A stretch of 64,000 nt of DNA from Sarcocystis neurona (GCA_000727475.1 KL647289.1:9217507-9281506); one strand, 5' to 3'. Positions 35,300 to 47,000 are shown, counted from the first letter of the stretch. The notes: a model not told the origin generated them from the sequence alone. Program-made: numbers and translations.

Positions 35300-36085
35300 A
35301 TGGCGGCAGCCGCAGCAGAACTTCAGGAGACCGGAACTGGAGCCGCAGTCCCAGCGAACGTGTCTTATTAGCGACAGCAGCACAAACAGCAGCAGCAGCA
35401 GCTTCTGTGGCACACGGCAGCACTATCCTCGTGGTAGCAATAGCGTTTTCGCCAACCACAGCAGCAGCACCAAATGCAAGAGCGGCAAGGACAGCGGTGG
35501 ATGCGGTGTTTTCTCTGCGTCGGCAAGAGCAGAGGCGAGGCTCACAACACTGGCGCACCGGGTATGCGTACGTACGTTTGCCTATGCATAGGTAAGTTCT
35601 GCGCAGTTCTTCCCCGCGTATGTATCTTTATTTATGTCTATCCAGTCCAATCGAGCGTACAAGAGCAGTGGCGTACGTGTACGTGCATAGATGTGTCCGT
35701 GTGTGCACACGTCTATTACGTAAAGAGCGGCTACAAAAATTTGTTTTCTTGGTTGACACGTAGCGCAGCAGGGAGCCGTTATTATGCCCAGGCTAGTACA
35801 GGCGTGAACAGAAGCAGCAAGACAGAAATCTCGTCGGCAGCTGCAGCGACAACACAGCACCAGTCGCCACAGATGCAGCTACACCAGCGGCACGGCAAAA
35901 CAAACAGCATCTGCTAGAGTAGGGGCGCCTCCTCCAACAGGACGAGCTGCTAACTGTGCCAGCAGCAGCAAGTGTGCCAGCAGCAGCAAGAAGCAGTCGC
36001 AGCAACAGCAGTCGACCACCGTTGAGAAGAAGACGCTGTGCGAGCACGGGAGGTGCACAAAGTTACACAGGTGTACAGCACGTGG
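35300..36085 (+). other. Candidate Ala/Ser/Gln-rich plus-strand exons
   Basis: Two blocks have CAG/GCA on the plus strand. 35370-35560 reads LATAAQTAAAAASVAHGSTI, then TAVDAVFSLRRQEQRRGSQH. 35810-36070 reads RQKSRRQLQRQHSTSRHRCS, then KKQSQQQQSTTVEKKTL, or in another frame a Ser/Gln-rich end stopping at 35917. Strand is supported by repeat orientation and frame choice is not. Confidence 0.28.
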
Positions 36086-37250
36086 AACGCTTGAACCGAA
36101 ATTGCTTCCTCGGGTACTCAGGCCGTTCAGAGGTACTCAGAAATACATGCATCGACATACAACCCGTCTTCTAAAGTGCGTCACAGTCTACGCAAATGTC
36201 CTCGTATATAGCTTGAGACAGGGCGTCAGAGAGAAAAGTAAGCGGAAGACTTTACTAATGGTGCAAGTACACAGGAAGGGCTCAATGGGCGGAGAATGTC
36301 AATGGAGAGATTAGAAGAGGCGATGGATAAAATACATGTACATAGGAAGGGCAGGGGAAATAAAATCTTAGTGCGTACAGGCGGGTACGTATATGAAGAG
36401 GGCGATGGAGAGGAAGGACTGACTACAGGGAAAAGAGAGCGAGGGAGAAGATTGAGACAGGGATGGATTAGATACTTCACTCAAGGAGAGAGTGAAGGAG
36501 CCGCGGAGGGCAGAACGTGGAGTACCCGAACGTAAAAACCGAGAGACCAGTGAAAAGGAAAGCTGTAAAATACATATATATATATATATATGAAGACACG
36601 CAATCTTTTAGAGCCTTCAGATGCCAAATATGTAGAGACAGAGAAAATGAAAGATATAAGAAGACGCGGAAGGAGGTGCACAAGGTGGTCAGTCCAGTTT
36701 GCACATAATATATGGAGTCCGCCAGCGCAAGCGAATACGCTTACGCGGCTATCCAGAAAAATCACAGGTTTGTGCACGTAGGCCACCGTAAAACACATGT
36801 ATACTCGTCTACAACGATGTAGCCGTCTACGCTTACATACAGGAGTAACGTGTGGGCGCGAGCCCCAAGATCCGGTCACCTCGCAGCCAACAAGGCCTGA
36901 CAAGCTCCCGATTAGCATGAATTAGTCTTATGCGTGCAAGATTCTTAACAGTGCATCAAATGTGCAGCTCCTGTAATCGGTCAAATTCGCATCTTTGGGA
37001 TGCATTGTACTGGGCTGAAGCTGTGGTCACTGACTTGACTCACGCTGGAGACTCTCTCCGTCAGTAACTGTACTGGACCTGAACGGCACTTGCGTGCGAG
37101 AGCCCTCCATACTCCACCGTTAAAGGCCGTAGCAGCCTTTGGGACTACGTATGGAAGAGTGCGTCGCCCTCCACCGTACTGTAGCTACCGCAGCCGGTCA
37201 GGCGCGCAGCTTCAAAACGCGTAATACTAGGATGTAGCTGTAGTCGCCAC
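36086..37250. other. Purine-rich then unique spacer
   Basis: 36230-36500 is A/G-rich with AGGAAGGGC repeats, and a short TATATA array lies at 36570-36592. The remainder is unique. No gene is supported. Confidence 0.4.
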
Positions 37251-37254
37251 AGTG

Positions 37255-37950
37255 TCATTTGGTACACTTTGTACATCCTCTCCATTCCAAAACTCTGCTT
37301 ATTTCAGTTTGTGGAGTTAGCGGCCATTTGCAAGCGAAATAGCGTACTCTGGTTTTGTAGGTCATTGCACTGCCTTTCCCCCCACCTTTACTTCGAGAAT
37401 GAGTCTCCCCTGTCTTTGACCCTGTACAGCTGACCGGCGATCGCTGCATTATCGCGAGAGTTGTAACGGACGCTCCTGTGTGGAGGCATGCGTATAGTCT
37501 TAGCCAGCCATATCCGTATGTGTAGGTAATCTCACATGTTAAAAAAGGTGTAGTTTCATCGCGGGAAAAGCGGTGACGTGTATTGTGAACGTTGCGCGGA
37601 ACAGATTGTACCAGAAAAAGAAGATTCACTGCAACTCTCTTAACTTTTTCACACACTTGGCGGGAATCACGATGCAGCCCGTATGAGCAAAGAAGGGGCT
37701 ACCAGTATGTATGGATTCGCTCCACAATGCAAGCGTCCGTTACAACTCTCGCGATAATGCAGCGATCGCCGGTCAGCTGTACAGGGTCAAAGACAGGGGA
37801 GACTCATTCTCGAAGTAAAGGTGGGGGGAAAGGCAGAGAGTGCAATGACCTACAAAACCAGAGTACGCTATTTCGCTTGCAAATGGCCGCTTTTAGGGCC
37901 CACAGAGAGAAGAGATCCATAGAAAAACCGTCTCCACAAGTGCACTAGAT
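37255..37950. repeat. Imperfect inverted repeat (foldback), arms about 155-300 bp
   Basis: 37320-37473 and 37732-37890 are near-identical reverse complements, with one small indel near GTGCAATGAC and few substitutions. Weaker complementarity continues outward to about 37255 and 37950 and inward toward the centre. Each arm, read outward, holds a frame sharing ASVTTLAIMQRSPVSCTGSK. No terminal repeats of a known transposon or transposase are seen. Confidence 0.88.
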
Positions 37951-37955
37951 CGTAG

Positions 37956-39060
37956 AAAACTGCGCTTAATTCTTTTTACAACACACACCTAGCTGCAAGA
38001 AAATTGACCTCAGTCACTGGAAGGAAGAGAACTCGTCGAACGGAATCGCTAGCAGAAGAGAAGGTGATCTGCGTAGCGCTGAACAAGCACAAATAGATCA
38101 AGTTACACGCCCACGGCTAGCGACACATCTCACCTCAAAGCAATATTCAAACAAGGTGGACGTACGACAGCCGGTAGGCTCTTTCCATGTCCCTGACGTG
38201 AGGCGTACTCCAGCGCTGTCAATATGCCGCCCTCCGATAGTGGTTGCAGGCAATATCGTGCTTCCGCAGAAAAAGGAGAGAGAATGAAGTGCGTTTACTT
38301 CCGGACGAACACCGAATTGTCCACGAACAACAAACACTACACTAATTGGAGACTAATCGATAGGGGAGCTTCTCGACGAGGTGCGTACCCGTTCGGGGAG
38401 CGATGTGGCTGTACATATCGTAACTCGTGGGTATTGCTAACGACAAGATCAGCTACGTCACGCTGCGAGAGTTGCGAGCAGCGCACACGAACGAGGCGCA
38501 CTAACGTCGAGCGCAAATAGAACAAGTGTCTGCGGCTCGATGGACTTCTTTCTGCGCAGAGGGCCCTTCGGGGTAGACTTTTCCGATGACAGGCGGCTGT
38601 ACCCGACTGTGAAAATTTCGCCTTCGTACACCGCAGACTCCCATACTAACTATGCACTTGTTAAATCCCTGCCAGTGTCAAACCGATGCTCGCAGGCTTA
38701 CAATATTCTGCTGTGTGCAGAGATGTATTTGCTCTGCGGGCCACGCTGAAGACGATTACGCTCCACGTGGTGCTTTGATTCATTGAACGGAGTATGCTAA
38801 AACTAGAAACAACAACTCGAGCAGACAACGGTCGCGGAGGGACCTCTACCGCACGTCGAAGAAGTGCTCTTTCTTATTCAAGTGTGCGAGAAGGCGTTAT
38901 ATGAGAAGAAATCGTTTCATGAGTGTTGACGCTTCGCAAGCTACTTCTGCTGCCTCCTTGCACTACCGCGGGTCCTAACGTCTCTGAATACGATACTTCC
39001 TTCGTGCGCAGCTGTGAGTTACATCAGCGCACTGTTGCAGCTAGAATGAGGTAGCAGCAT
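37956..39060. other. Repeat-poor spacer, no recognised gene
   Basis: Short open frames on plus (38224-38520, 38540-38749) have ordinary composition but no splice pairing or motif. Confidence 0.35.
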
Positions 39061-39264
39061 CTGTGTACCTTCTGGTAACTGTAGGTTCCTCTTCCCGTCA
39101 GCATATGGTGCCATCGTTTTGCTGGAATGCTGCTGCTTGTCCTGGTCCGGCTCCCGCTGCTACTACTAAACGTTTTTCACTGGACCTGCTTGCTGCTGCT
39201 GGCGTTTTCTGCAGCCGGCTTTCTCTGTTGCTGATCAATCAGAATGCGCCGCATGAGGCACAAG

Positions 39265-39376
39265 ACAGGCATGCTGCTGGATTGTGTAAAAAACCGCGGA
39301 ACAGGCATGCTGCTGGACCGTGTAAAAACCCGCGGAACAGGTATGCTGCTGGACCGTGTAAAAAACCGCGGAACCC
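39265..39376. repeat. 36-bp tandem repeat, three copies
   Basis: The unit begins CAGGCATGCTGCTGGACCGT and ends with AAAAACCGCGGAA. It is a multiple of three, so both strands keep a 12-residue period (plus RHAAGPCKKPRN; minus SAVFYTVQQHAC). It may lie in an exon of the plus-strand gene that ends at 40090. Confidence 0.85.
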
Positions 39377-39726
39377 TTTTTAGTGATATACTTCTTGTTG
39401 GAAGTACCCTGTACTAAAATAAGTGAATGCAAACGCGCAGGCGTTCCTGCACCTGCAAGTAGTTGCGACACCTGCGCACCTGTCAGCCGTATGTTGGCAG
39501 TTTGGACGACGAGTACAGCAGGAGTCGGAGGTGGCTGCTACGGGCGGTTTCTCTTCACAACGAAGCCGCGGGGGTTCTGTCCCCTCTTTTCGCCACCGGA
39601 TGAGAATGTGGAACTGTTACTCTAGCAGCGGAAAGCATAGTATTTTTTAACACGTGAACATTTCAGCCAAAGTCTGCTGCAGCACCAGAAGACGAAGGAC
39701 TCCAAAGACACTGTGATTCTTTGCAG

Positions 39727-40090
39727 TTCCTGTGACAGCAGTCCCAGCAAACTTGAAAACACTGACGGTGTGCATAGCAACAGCGTATCCCTGCACCAAC
39801 AGAAGCAGCAGCAGTATGCTGCCCTCCGCTGTCTTCAAATACGTCAGGTCCAAGGAAAAAACATCTCCAAGCTTACAAGGTGTGTTCCTTTGTTTTACTG
39901 CACGATCAGGTGTTATCGACCCATTCCCGGTAGCTCTGCTTCTGTCCACAGCTGTCTATGTAACAGCTCCTCAAGGAACGTTTCTCTTTATTCTGCTCGC
40001 CTCTTCAGGAGGCTGCGACTAGCTTTTATTATTAAAGGTGCTAGAGCGTACGTGGCTTTGTCACAGCATCGCAACAAAGTTGCTTACTGA
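39727..40090 (+). CDS. Last two exons of a plus-strand gene, unidentified
   Basis: Exon 39727-39879 follows the acceptor TGATTCTTTGCAG and ends ACAAG|GTGTGT. Exon 40009-40090 follows GCTCGCCTCTTCAG and ends TGA at 40088-40090. They join in phase 2 and read HQQKQQQYAALRCLQIRQVQ, GKNISKLTRRLRLAFIIKG and ARAYVALSQHRNKVAY. The composition is conventional and basic, typical of a real C-terminus. Upstream exons probably lie in 39.0-39.65 kb and may include the 36-bp repeats. A minus-strand frame (39647-39949) overlaps but lacks matching splice sites. The family is not recognised. Confidence 0.42.
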
Positions 40091-40274
40091 CGACAACATG
40101 TGTGTATATATCTATGTACACACACACACACTGTAAGTTTATCTACACGTACGTGTACGCTGAAAGTGCAGATACACGTGTGCGTACATCGGTGCACTTC
40201 TGTACACATGCACACACACAGACGCACTGCGCTGAGTGCGTGCTGCACTGGAAAATTCACTTCGCTGCGTACAG

Positions 40275-41296
40275 CGTACCTACGGAAGCTTCACGTGATC
40301 TGAAGAGGTGTACGTACACCGCAGCGCTTGCCAAGGTATGGTGGACCGGTACAATACATGCTTTTTCGCGTAACACCTATCAAAAATCAAGCCTCGTAAG
40401 TCGCCACACGTATACCGACGGCTAGTGTATTACTTTCGTCATCTGCGGCAAGTGTACAAGTGTGCGTGGCCAAATGTTGTACGGGCGCTTCTGGCTGCAG
40501 AGACGACGTTACTAACCTGCAGAATAAGAAACACTTCACTGCCTGATGATGTTCTTCAGTTCCAGCAGAAGAGGATGGCTTCTAAGAAGGTATGTACAAT
40601 CCAGCACGTAAATTTACCCATTTACATATATGCGAAGCGGACGCCCCTGCGAATGGTAAAGTTGTCATACACTAGTGAAGAGAAAACAAGAGGTCGCGCG
40701 GGCGCAAAAATTTTCTAGCCCTTCTTTTCCTAAGAGAGGAATAATTACCGCTGCGAAGGAACGTATATTTGTAGCCGGATGCTTCCCCACAAACGCGTGC
40801 AGGAGAGGAATACGGCGACATTAACGTGACGGACGTTGACCCAACTTGCACGCGATGGGTCAATCTTGCAGAGACAAAAGTGCATAACTGCATACAAACA
40901 CCATCTTTCTCTTTGAAATGAACTGAGGCGCATACGTCGAGACAGGAAAATGCAGTACATCTGCCTGTAGAAAGAACTAGCCGTGCCGTCTACTTGCGCA
41001 AACTGGATAATTCACAGCCGAGACTGTACGAAGAATATATATGCTACTATCTACGCAGACTTGATGCCGAAACTGACATATACATACATACACGCATATA
41101 CACACACACAAATAAGAAAGAAGGAAGTCAGCGTTTTTCTGTGCATGTGGAGAAGAACAGGTCTGCTTTGCACCACTTAGATCTTAAGAACGTAGTACGT
41201 CGAGCTATTGCTCAGCTCGGATTTTGTACCGCAACTGAGAAAGACATTCACTCAATATCGAACAGCTGGCATTTGCAGACCTACGCGTATTTAAAA
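40275..41296 (+). CDS. Candidate plus-strand gene with short exons, unidentified
   Basis: Three segments have good splice borders: 40275-40335 (VPTEASRDLKRCTYTAALAK, donor AAG|GTATGG), about 40440-40589 (CAWPNVVRALLAAETTLLTC, then SLPDDVLQFQQKRMASKK, donor AAG|GTATGT) and 41161-41296 (ALHHLDLKNVVRRAIAQLGF then KDIHSISNSWHLQTYAYLK, donor AAA|GTGAGT). The first two end in phase 0. The stretch ending RMASKK resembles in spacing the end of a TFIIS central domain, but no zinc ribbon follows and the helix before it does not match well, so I do not name it. Start and stop are not located. Confidence 0.35.
40307..40320. promoter_or_regulatory. 14-bp perfect palindrome GGTGTACGTACACC, copy 3
   Basis: The third identical copy. 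Here it falls inside a proposed short exon (RCTYTA), which weakens either the exon or the regulatory reading. Confidence 0.25.
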
Positions 41297-41524
41297 GTGA
41301 GTCAACAAGTTTCTTCGGCTGTATGCAACACACGATGCACACGCACGCATATTGCGTATCTCTGCATCAGAGAAGATGGCAGACGTGTCTGCGGAAAAAA
41401 CAATACACCGCCTCTTTGCAAATGAGCGGCAAATACAAGAACTGACCAGAAGAAATAGGGTGCAATAGGGTGCACACAAATACGAACCCCTTCCTCTTGC
41501 GGAAGGGATAAAATCGTCCCGAGA

Positions 41525-41975
41525 TTTGTTGTGATTACAAATGAAGATACATTCACAGACCCTGCGATACACCCATCCGCCACAACAACAATACCTGTAT
41601 ACATATACATATATATATATATACATACGTGTGTGCACACTCCTGCACAGTGTCTCCATATCCTGTTTGTACGAAGACAAACAGCTACAGCAACAATACC
41701 TGTATACATATATATATATATATATATACGTGTGTGCACACTCCTGCACAGTGTCTCCACATCCTGTTTGTACGAAGACAAAAAGGTCATCTGGCCATGC
41801 CCAACGGTTTTTTATTACAAACGAATAGTGCACTAACACACCCTGTGATACATACCGGTATATATATATATATAGGTAGGTACATAGATAGATAGGTAGA
41901 CAGATAAATATACATATGTACGTATTCCGGTACAGTGTACGGGTGTCCTCTTTGTACAAAGACAAAAAAGTGTGT
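41525..41975. repeat. Complex tandem repeat: unique island plus AT array, three units
   Basis: GTGTGTGCACACTCCTGCAC-containing units at about 41582-41690 and 41691-41785 are close copies. A third, diverged unit runs to about 41970, and its leading part (TTACAAACGAATAGTGC..) matches the lead of the first (TTACAAATGAAGATACA..). Each ends in GTTTGTACGAAGACAAA or a near variant. Confidence 0.8.
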
Positions 41976-42129
41976 GCAGTGGTGTGTACGTGTAGACTAG
42001 AGAACTAGCGGCATCTGCAAGTGCATCTACATGAACACATACACGTTTTTGCTGCGACAATCGCTCCTGCCACCGACGTGTACAGAGAGAGCACTACGAT
42101 ACCATGCAGCAGCAGAATGTGCCGCATGT

Positions 42130-43381
42130 CATCGAGTACGACGATCGCAGTACACGCCAAGAAGACCGGAATCTGTCTTCTTTCTTCGTGTGGCGACAGA
42201 GGTATTTACGTGCACGTGTGGCAGTGCTTGCACGTGCGTCCACGTAACTGAATTCTTCCGGAACGTCTTTTCGAAAAGAGCAACTGGTGCAAGTTCTTCT
42301 TGCAGGCCTATGTGTGTGACTGTTTGCGCGTGTGCGTGGGCCCGGAAGCAGCAGGACGTGAAAGCCGTAAAGCCACTCGGAGAAAAATTCCCTGTTTGCG
42401 CTCGGGTTATATCAAAGGTGGCCTCATTCCTCGTGGCCCGCTGTTGTGCTTCGAATTTTTGCCGGCAACAGGCACGCGCACCGCCAGCCACTTGCCGCTG
42501 CGCTGCCATGAACGTATCAGTCAGTAGGACGAATGCTGCCTATGCTGCGACGGCTTCTGCTGCAGTGACTAGGCGCAAAAAGGCTGCATTTATGCGTCCG
42601 CTGTGTCGCACCACTCGTCGGCTACATGCTCGTGGTTCTGATGGTTTGAAGTCTCTGCTGCTGCTGTCGTTCTTCGCCGTACTCCTGCTACTACTGTCCA
42701 CACTGCTGCTTCTGCCGTTTCCACCAGCCTGGCTGCTGCTGTCTCTCTAGCGTCTGGTGCTGCGGTGGCTCCTTGGGGTTTGTGCTGCAGCTGGTACACC
42801 GCTCTACCTGGGGCTGCCGCTGCTGCTGTTTCGCTGGTGCCCGTACCGCCTTCTGCATCCAGAGAGGCACCAGCAAGGCCCCAAGAGCCACTAGTGCAGT
42901 TGCAGCAACACCTTCTCACTACTAATCGGGAAGCCACTGCCACCCGCCGCTGCTGCGCTTTTGCCGCTACGGCTGCCACGTTGCTGCCGCTGTGGCAGCA
43001 CTTCTTACGAAACAAAAATCGCTGAGAAATACATAAGAGGGCTGCCGTTGCTTCCCCTGCTGCCTCTCCTGCTGCTGCCGCTGTTCCTGCTGCTGCCGCT
43101 GTTCCTGCTGCTGCCGCTCTTCCTGCTGCTGCCGCTGTTCCTGCTACTGCCGCTGCTCCTGCTGCTGCCGCTGCTCCTGCTGCCGCCGCTGCTCCTGCTG
43201 CTGCCGCTGCTCCTGCTGTCGCCGCTGCTCCTGCCGCTGCCGCTGCTCCTGCTGCTGCCGCTGCTCCATCTGCCGTATCTTTTGTTGCACTTCCTTTCTT
43301 CCGTTCGCCGCTGCTGATGCTTCTGTCGAGAATAGCCCCCCGCACTCTCTTAGTAAAGCTGCTCCTTTTCTGCTGTAGCAC
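42130..43381 (-). CDS. Candidate Gly/Ala-repeat protein, unidentified
   Basis: The minus strand reads an array of six-residue GAAAAA/GTAAAA units (43268-43069), then conventional stretches (SNVAAVAAKAQQRRVAVASR; AVYQLQHKPQGATAAPDARE; TAEAAVWTVVAGVRRRTT). Below it, 42480-42200 reads KFEAQQRATRNEATFDITRA then VTHIGLQEELAPVALFEKTF. CAG orientation supports minus coding. A plus-strand alternative exists at 42103-42230 (MQQQNVPHVIEYDDRSTRQE). The exon structure is unresolved and no domain is recognised. Confidence 0.3.
43069..43268. repeat. 18-bp minisatellite, about eleven copies
   Basis: The unit is CTGCTGCTGCCGCTGTTC with TTC/CTC variants. As a multiple of three it preserves frame: GAAAAA-like in one minus frame, Gln/Arg/Glu in another, Leu-rich on plus. 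Confidence 0.85.
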
Positions 43382-46300
43382 GCGAGTGACGCTTCAACGA
43401 GCCGTCTGTGGTGTTCGCTGTACAGACAATGGGGCTGTGCAAATCTCTCACGTTTCTACACATGTGTGTACGCGCGCCCTCTGTGTGTACAGAGAACGAA
43501 CAGGACATACACACATACGCACAAGTCGTCCTTAAAGTAAGACAACTCCATGTACCTACATAAACTTGTAGAACTACAGACGCTGGTAGTACATCGCCGA
43601 CCAAATGAATTACCCTCGTCAAATTGTCTACTCCGCGCTTAATCTCTCCAAGGGGACTGCTTCTGAAACATTACTTTTGCTGCTGAGCGCAAGCCTGCCG
43701 CAGGTAACCCTGTGTCGTTGCTGCTACGGTGGAGAAGTCCTTTCTACGTTTTCCGACACGACATCTGTTGCTCCCGCGGCCCCTCGTTTCTCTTTTCCTT
43801 TCTTCTCTTCTGCTGCTTGCAGCGCTGTTCTGGCTGTTGCAGGTGGCTACGAACTCTGCGGCGGGTCCGGCTATAGTTGCTATCGCTGCTACTAACGCCG
43901 CTGCTGCAGTTGACGCTGCTGGCGTTGCTGCTGCAGTTCAGACAGTGTGTGCGTCCTGGTGCAGCTGCGGCTGCTATTTACACTTGCCGCTGCGTGGTGA
44001 GTGCCACTACTAGAACGCAGACGTGGTGCTGCTGCGGCGCTTCGTTAGCGGCTGCTGTGTAGCAGGGGCATGCGCTTGCGGAAAGCCGCTTCCCCTTCCG
44101 ACTCGAGCCAGACGAGATGAAGTTCGAGCAGATAGGTGCACTGCAGCAGCAGCAACAGCAGCAGATAAACAGAGCAGCAGCTCAACAGCGATAGAGGAGC
44201 CTTAGGTGGAGGAGACCGCAGCTGCCAGAGAAGAGCAGCAACCACACACAGAAAAGCAGCAGCTAGACGACGGTAGAAGGTGCAGCAGCCGGAGGAGAGC
44301 AGCAGGGAACAGCGGAACGAAGAGAGGCCCAGCTGCTGCAGCAGGGCGGCGGTCAGAAAATAGCAGCAGACACACACACACACACACGAGAGGAGGGTCG
44401 GCAGCTGGAGCAGAGCAGCAAGCGACAGGCAGCAGCTGAAGGAAGACAGGCACAGCAGCTGGAGCCGCGCAGCAGCCCAGAAAAAAGCAGCAGCCCCACA
44501 CAGACAAGCGGCAGCCACAGGAACTTCGAGATGCAACACAAGCAAGACAAGGCATGCAGGGGTGCGGCAGTGGGTGAGAAATACTCAGAGAATTGCCTCT
44601 CGCGTCCAAAAGTCCACCGCACTGCTGCAGGGGGAACGACGGAGGGAAGGTGATGACACATAACACTCTCTCGTCTTCTTTCACACGCGGCGTCTAGCCG
44701 CGCACACTTCTGAACAGAGCTTGGCATGTTCTGTGAGACACAGTGAAGTCTACGTCAAGTACGCAGCAGCAGACACGCATTTATCAGCAGAAAAAAAACA
44801 GAGGCCGGGCGGCACGTCGGGATGTACTCGTGCACAGAGACGTGTACACAGCCAGGCTTACACAGAAAGAAAAAGACAGAGCCGGAAGAGACATCTATAC
44901 GTGTGTAGATCGAAGACAGATGCATATAAATCCGTAGATAGGCAGCCAGGCTTCCGCAGTCAGGTACACGGACTGAAGATATACGGGTAGACACACACCG
45001 AGAGTCAGGCTGACAGAGAGACATAGACACGCAGCTCTACAGACCGAAGACAGACATATACACGTTGCTAGACACGCCCCGCGGTATAGACACGCACGCG
45101 CAGCCCGGGTCGGGATGTCTACACGTGTGTAGACACGTGTGTAGATTCAAGCAGGTAGTTGAAGCGCTGCGCGACACAGACTTAGCAGGCCGTCACGGGC
45201 ATGCAAGCAGTCCAGAGGAAAATTCTGCAGCGCATGCGCCCCTCAAAAAGGTCACAGCATCCACGCAGCCACACACAGGCCTGCTGTCGCCCTCTGCCAC
45301 CTGCGCAGCCGCTGCACGAGACGCGCAGTTCACGTCCGCGAAACGGCCTGGCGACTCTCCCACGTGTGCGGCCGCGGCTCTGCGCAGGGGTGTCTGTGCT
45401 GCGCCGCAGCACGTGTGTCTCTCTCCTTGCAAGGCGGCGCTTCTACGGCCCACCACGCATCGGGAAGGCAGCAGCCACCCGGGCGAGCAGCAGGCCACCG
45501 CCGCGAGGGGGAAGACAAGAAAGAGAGTCCTAGGCCTCAGCTGTTCCCCTGGAGATGCCCCTCCACTCTACTCTTAGCAGCCTCACGCGAGAGCGTTACT
45601 ATCCTTATACTTGCCTACCTACACGCGTACATCTATATATGCGCATAAATCTTACATAGATGCATGCGGACGCTGCTGCTGCGCTACTAAATACGTGCAT
45701 ATATACAGACACGCAAACATATACGCTGCTGCGCCACTCCTAAAAGGATCGCCACAACAGCGGAGGCGTGCACACGTGCAACTTGACAGCAACAAACCTG
45801 TCACTTCCTGAGCGTATGCCCATACACAGAGACACACAGCAGAGGCTTCGGACGCACTAGCCGCCCGCGAAGGCGAAGAACCAGACGGAGATTCGCGGGT
45901 CTACGTTGCTGCGGTAACTAAGATAATCACCAGCCAGTTCATCAGGCAGACAACGACTTCTTCCTGCCTGCGGAGACGGCAGACGTCTACTGCGCGGCGC
46001 GCGTGCAGCATGCCACACGCATCCGGTCCGCGGGTCACTTCCCCAAGTCTCCCTCACCGAGGGTAGACACATGCAAAAAATATCCGCCTACCGCCAGGGC
46101 AGGTCCTTGTCTCACTGCATACGGCAGGGCATCGCCACATGCAGCAGGTAGTTTCACCTGTCACAACTGCTCACATAGATGCAAGAAATGGGAATCCACG
46201 AGAGTCAGGAAGACAACAACAAAACACTTTCACATATACATGCAACTCCATTTACATATATAAGTACATGTTCTACACAGACGCAGGCACGCACCCATAT

Positions 46301-47000
46301 AAATATTTATATATATATGCGTAGTTATTACTGGTTATACACATCAATAAAAATGCATGTATCTATACATATATATATATACACGCGTTCCCATATATAT
46401 ATATATATATATGCGTGTTTATTAGTGGCTGTATACGTCAATAAAAGTATATATATATATATATATATGTTCCCCCTTAGAGATATACTCGGTCTATGTA
46501 CGCATGTTTATTTTTGGCTACCTACTTCAACAAGAGTGCTTATATACATATATATATATATATGTATTTCACGTGTTATGCGTCAATGGAAATGGAAAGC
46601 TGGGAAGTATGTGAGTTAGAGGCTCCGGGTGCTGGTCGTCGGGCAGCGCGCGGTGTATCTCACTGCAATGGCGTACATACACCTGCATGCATGCTATGTG
46701 AGCGGAGCATGTCTATACGTATATACAGAGAAAGCGAGAGAGAAAGAAGGAAAGCCCGAAGACGTATTCGCGCAGGAAACATAAACTCGGGTAAATAGTT
46801 TACGGTTTAAAAGTGGAAATCATCCGCCATACACATATATATGTGTGTCTTCGTAGAGGCCCAAGCATACGAGAGACGCATATAGCTGCTGACAAGTGCT
46901 GCGGAAGAGACAGCAGCGTGGCAGATCGTAGAGAGCCACCCGCAGAGAGGGCGGTGAAAGAGGAAAGCGACTTCTAGCAGCAGCGGCGTAGTAGGCAGAT
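43382..47000. other. Mixed region with low-confidence frames
   Basis: Plus-strand CAG tracts at 44120-44500 (EETAAAREEQQPHTEKQQLD), a GC-rich repeat-free block at 45180-45560 open on both strands (plus VVEALRDTDLAGRHGHASSP), and AT microsatellites at 45690-45720 and 46240-46580. No exon pairing or motif lets me call a gene. Confidence 0.35.
46318..46585. repeat. Tandem AT array with repeated ATCAATAAAA islands
   Basis: Three units start ATGCGTAGTTATTACTGG, ATGCGTGTTTATTAGTGG and ATGTTTATTTTTGGCTA, each followed by a CATCAATAAAA-like island and a TATATA run, spaced roughly 90-110 bp. Confidence 0.7.

Noticed and set aside
40275..41296. TFIIS (transcription elongation factor) gene
   Set aside because: Only the ending RMASKK and a Pro-Asp position fit. 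The zinc ribbon with its conserved Asp-Glu pair is absent downstream.
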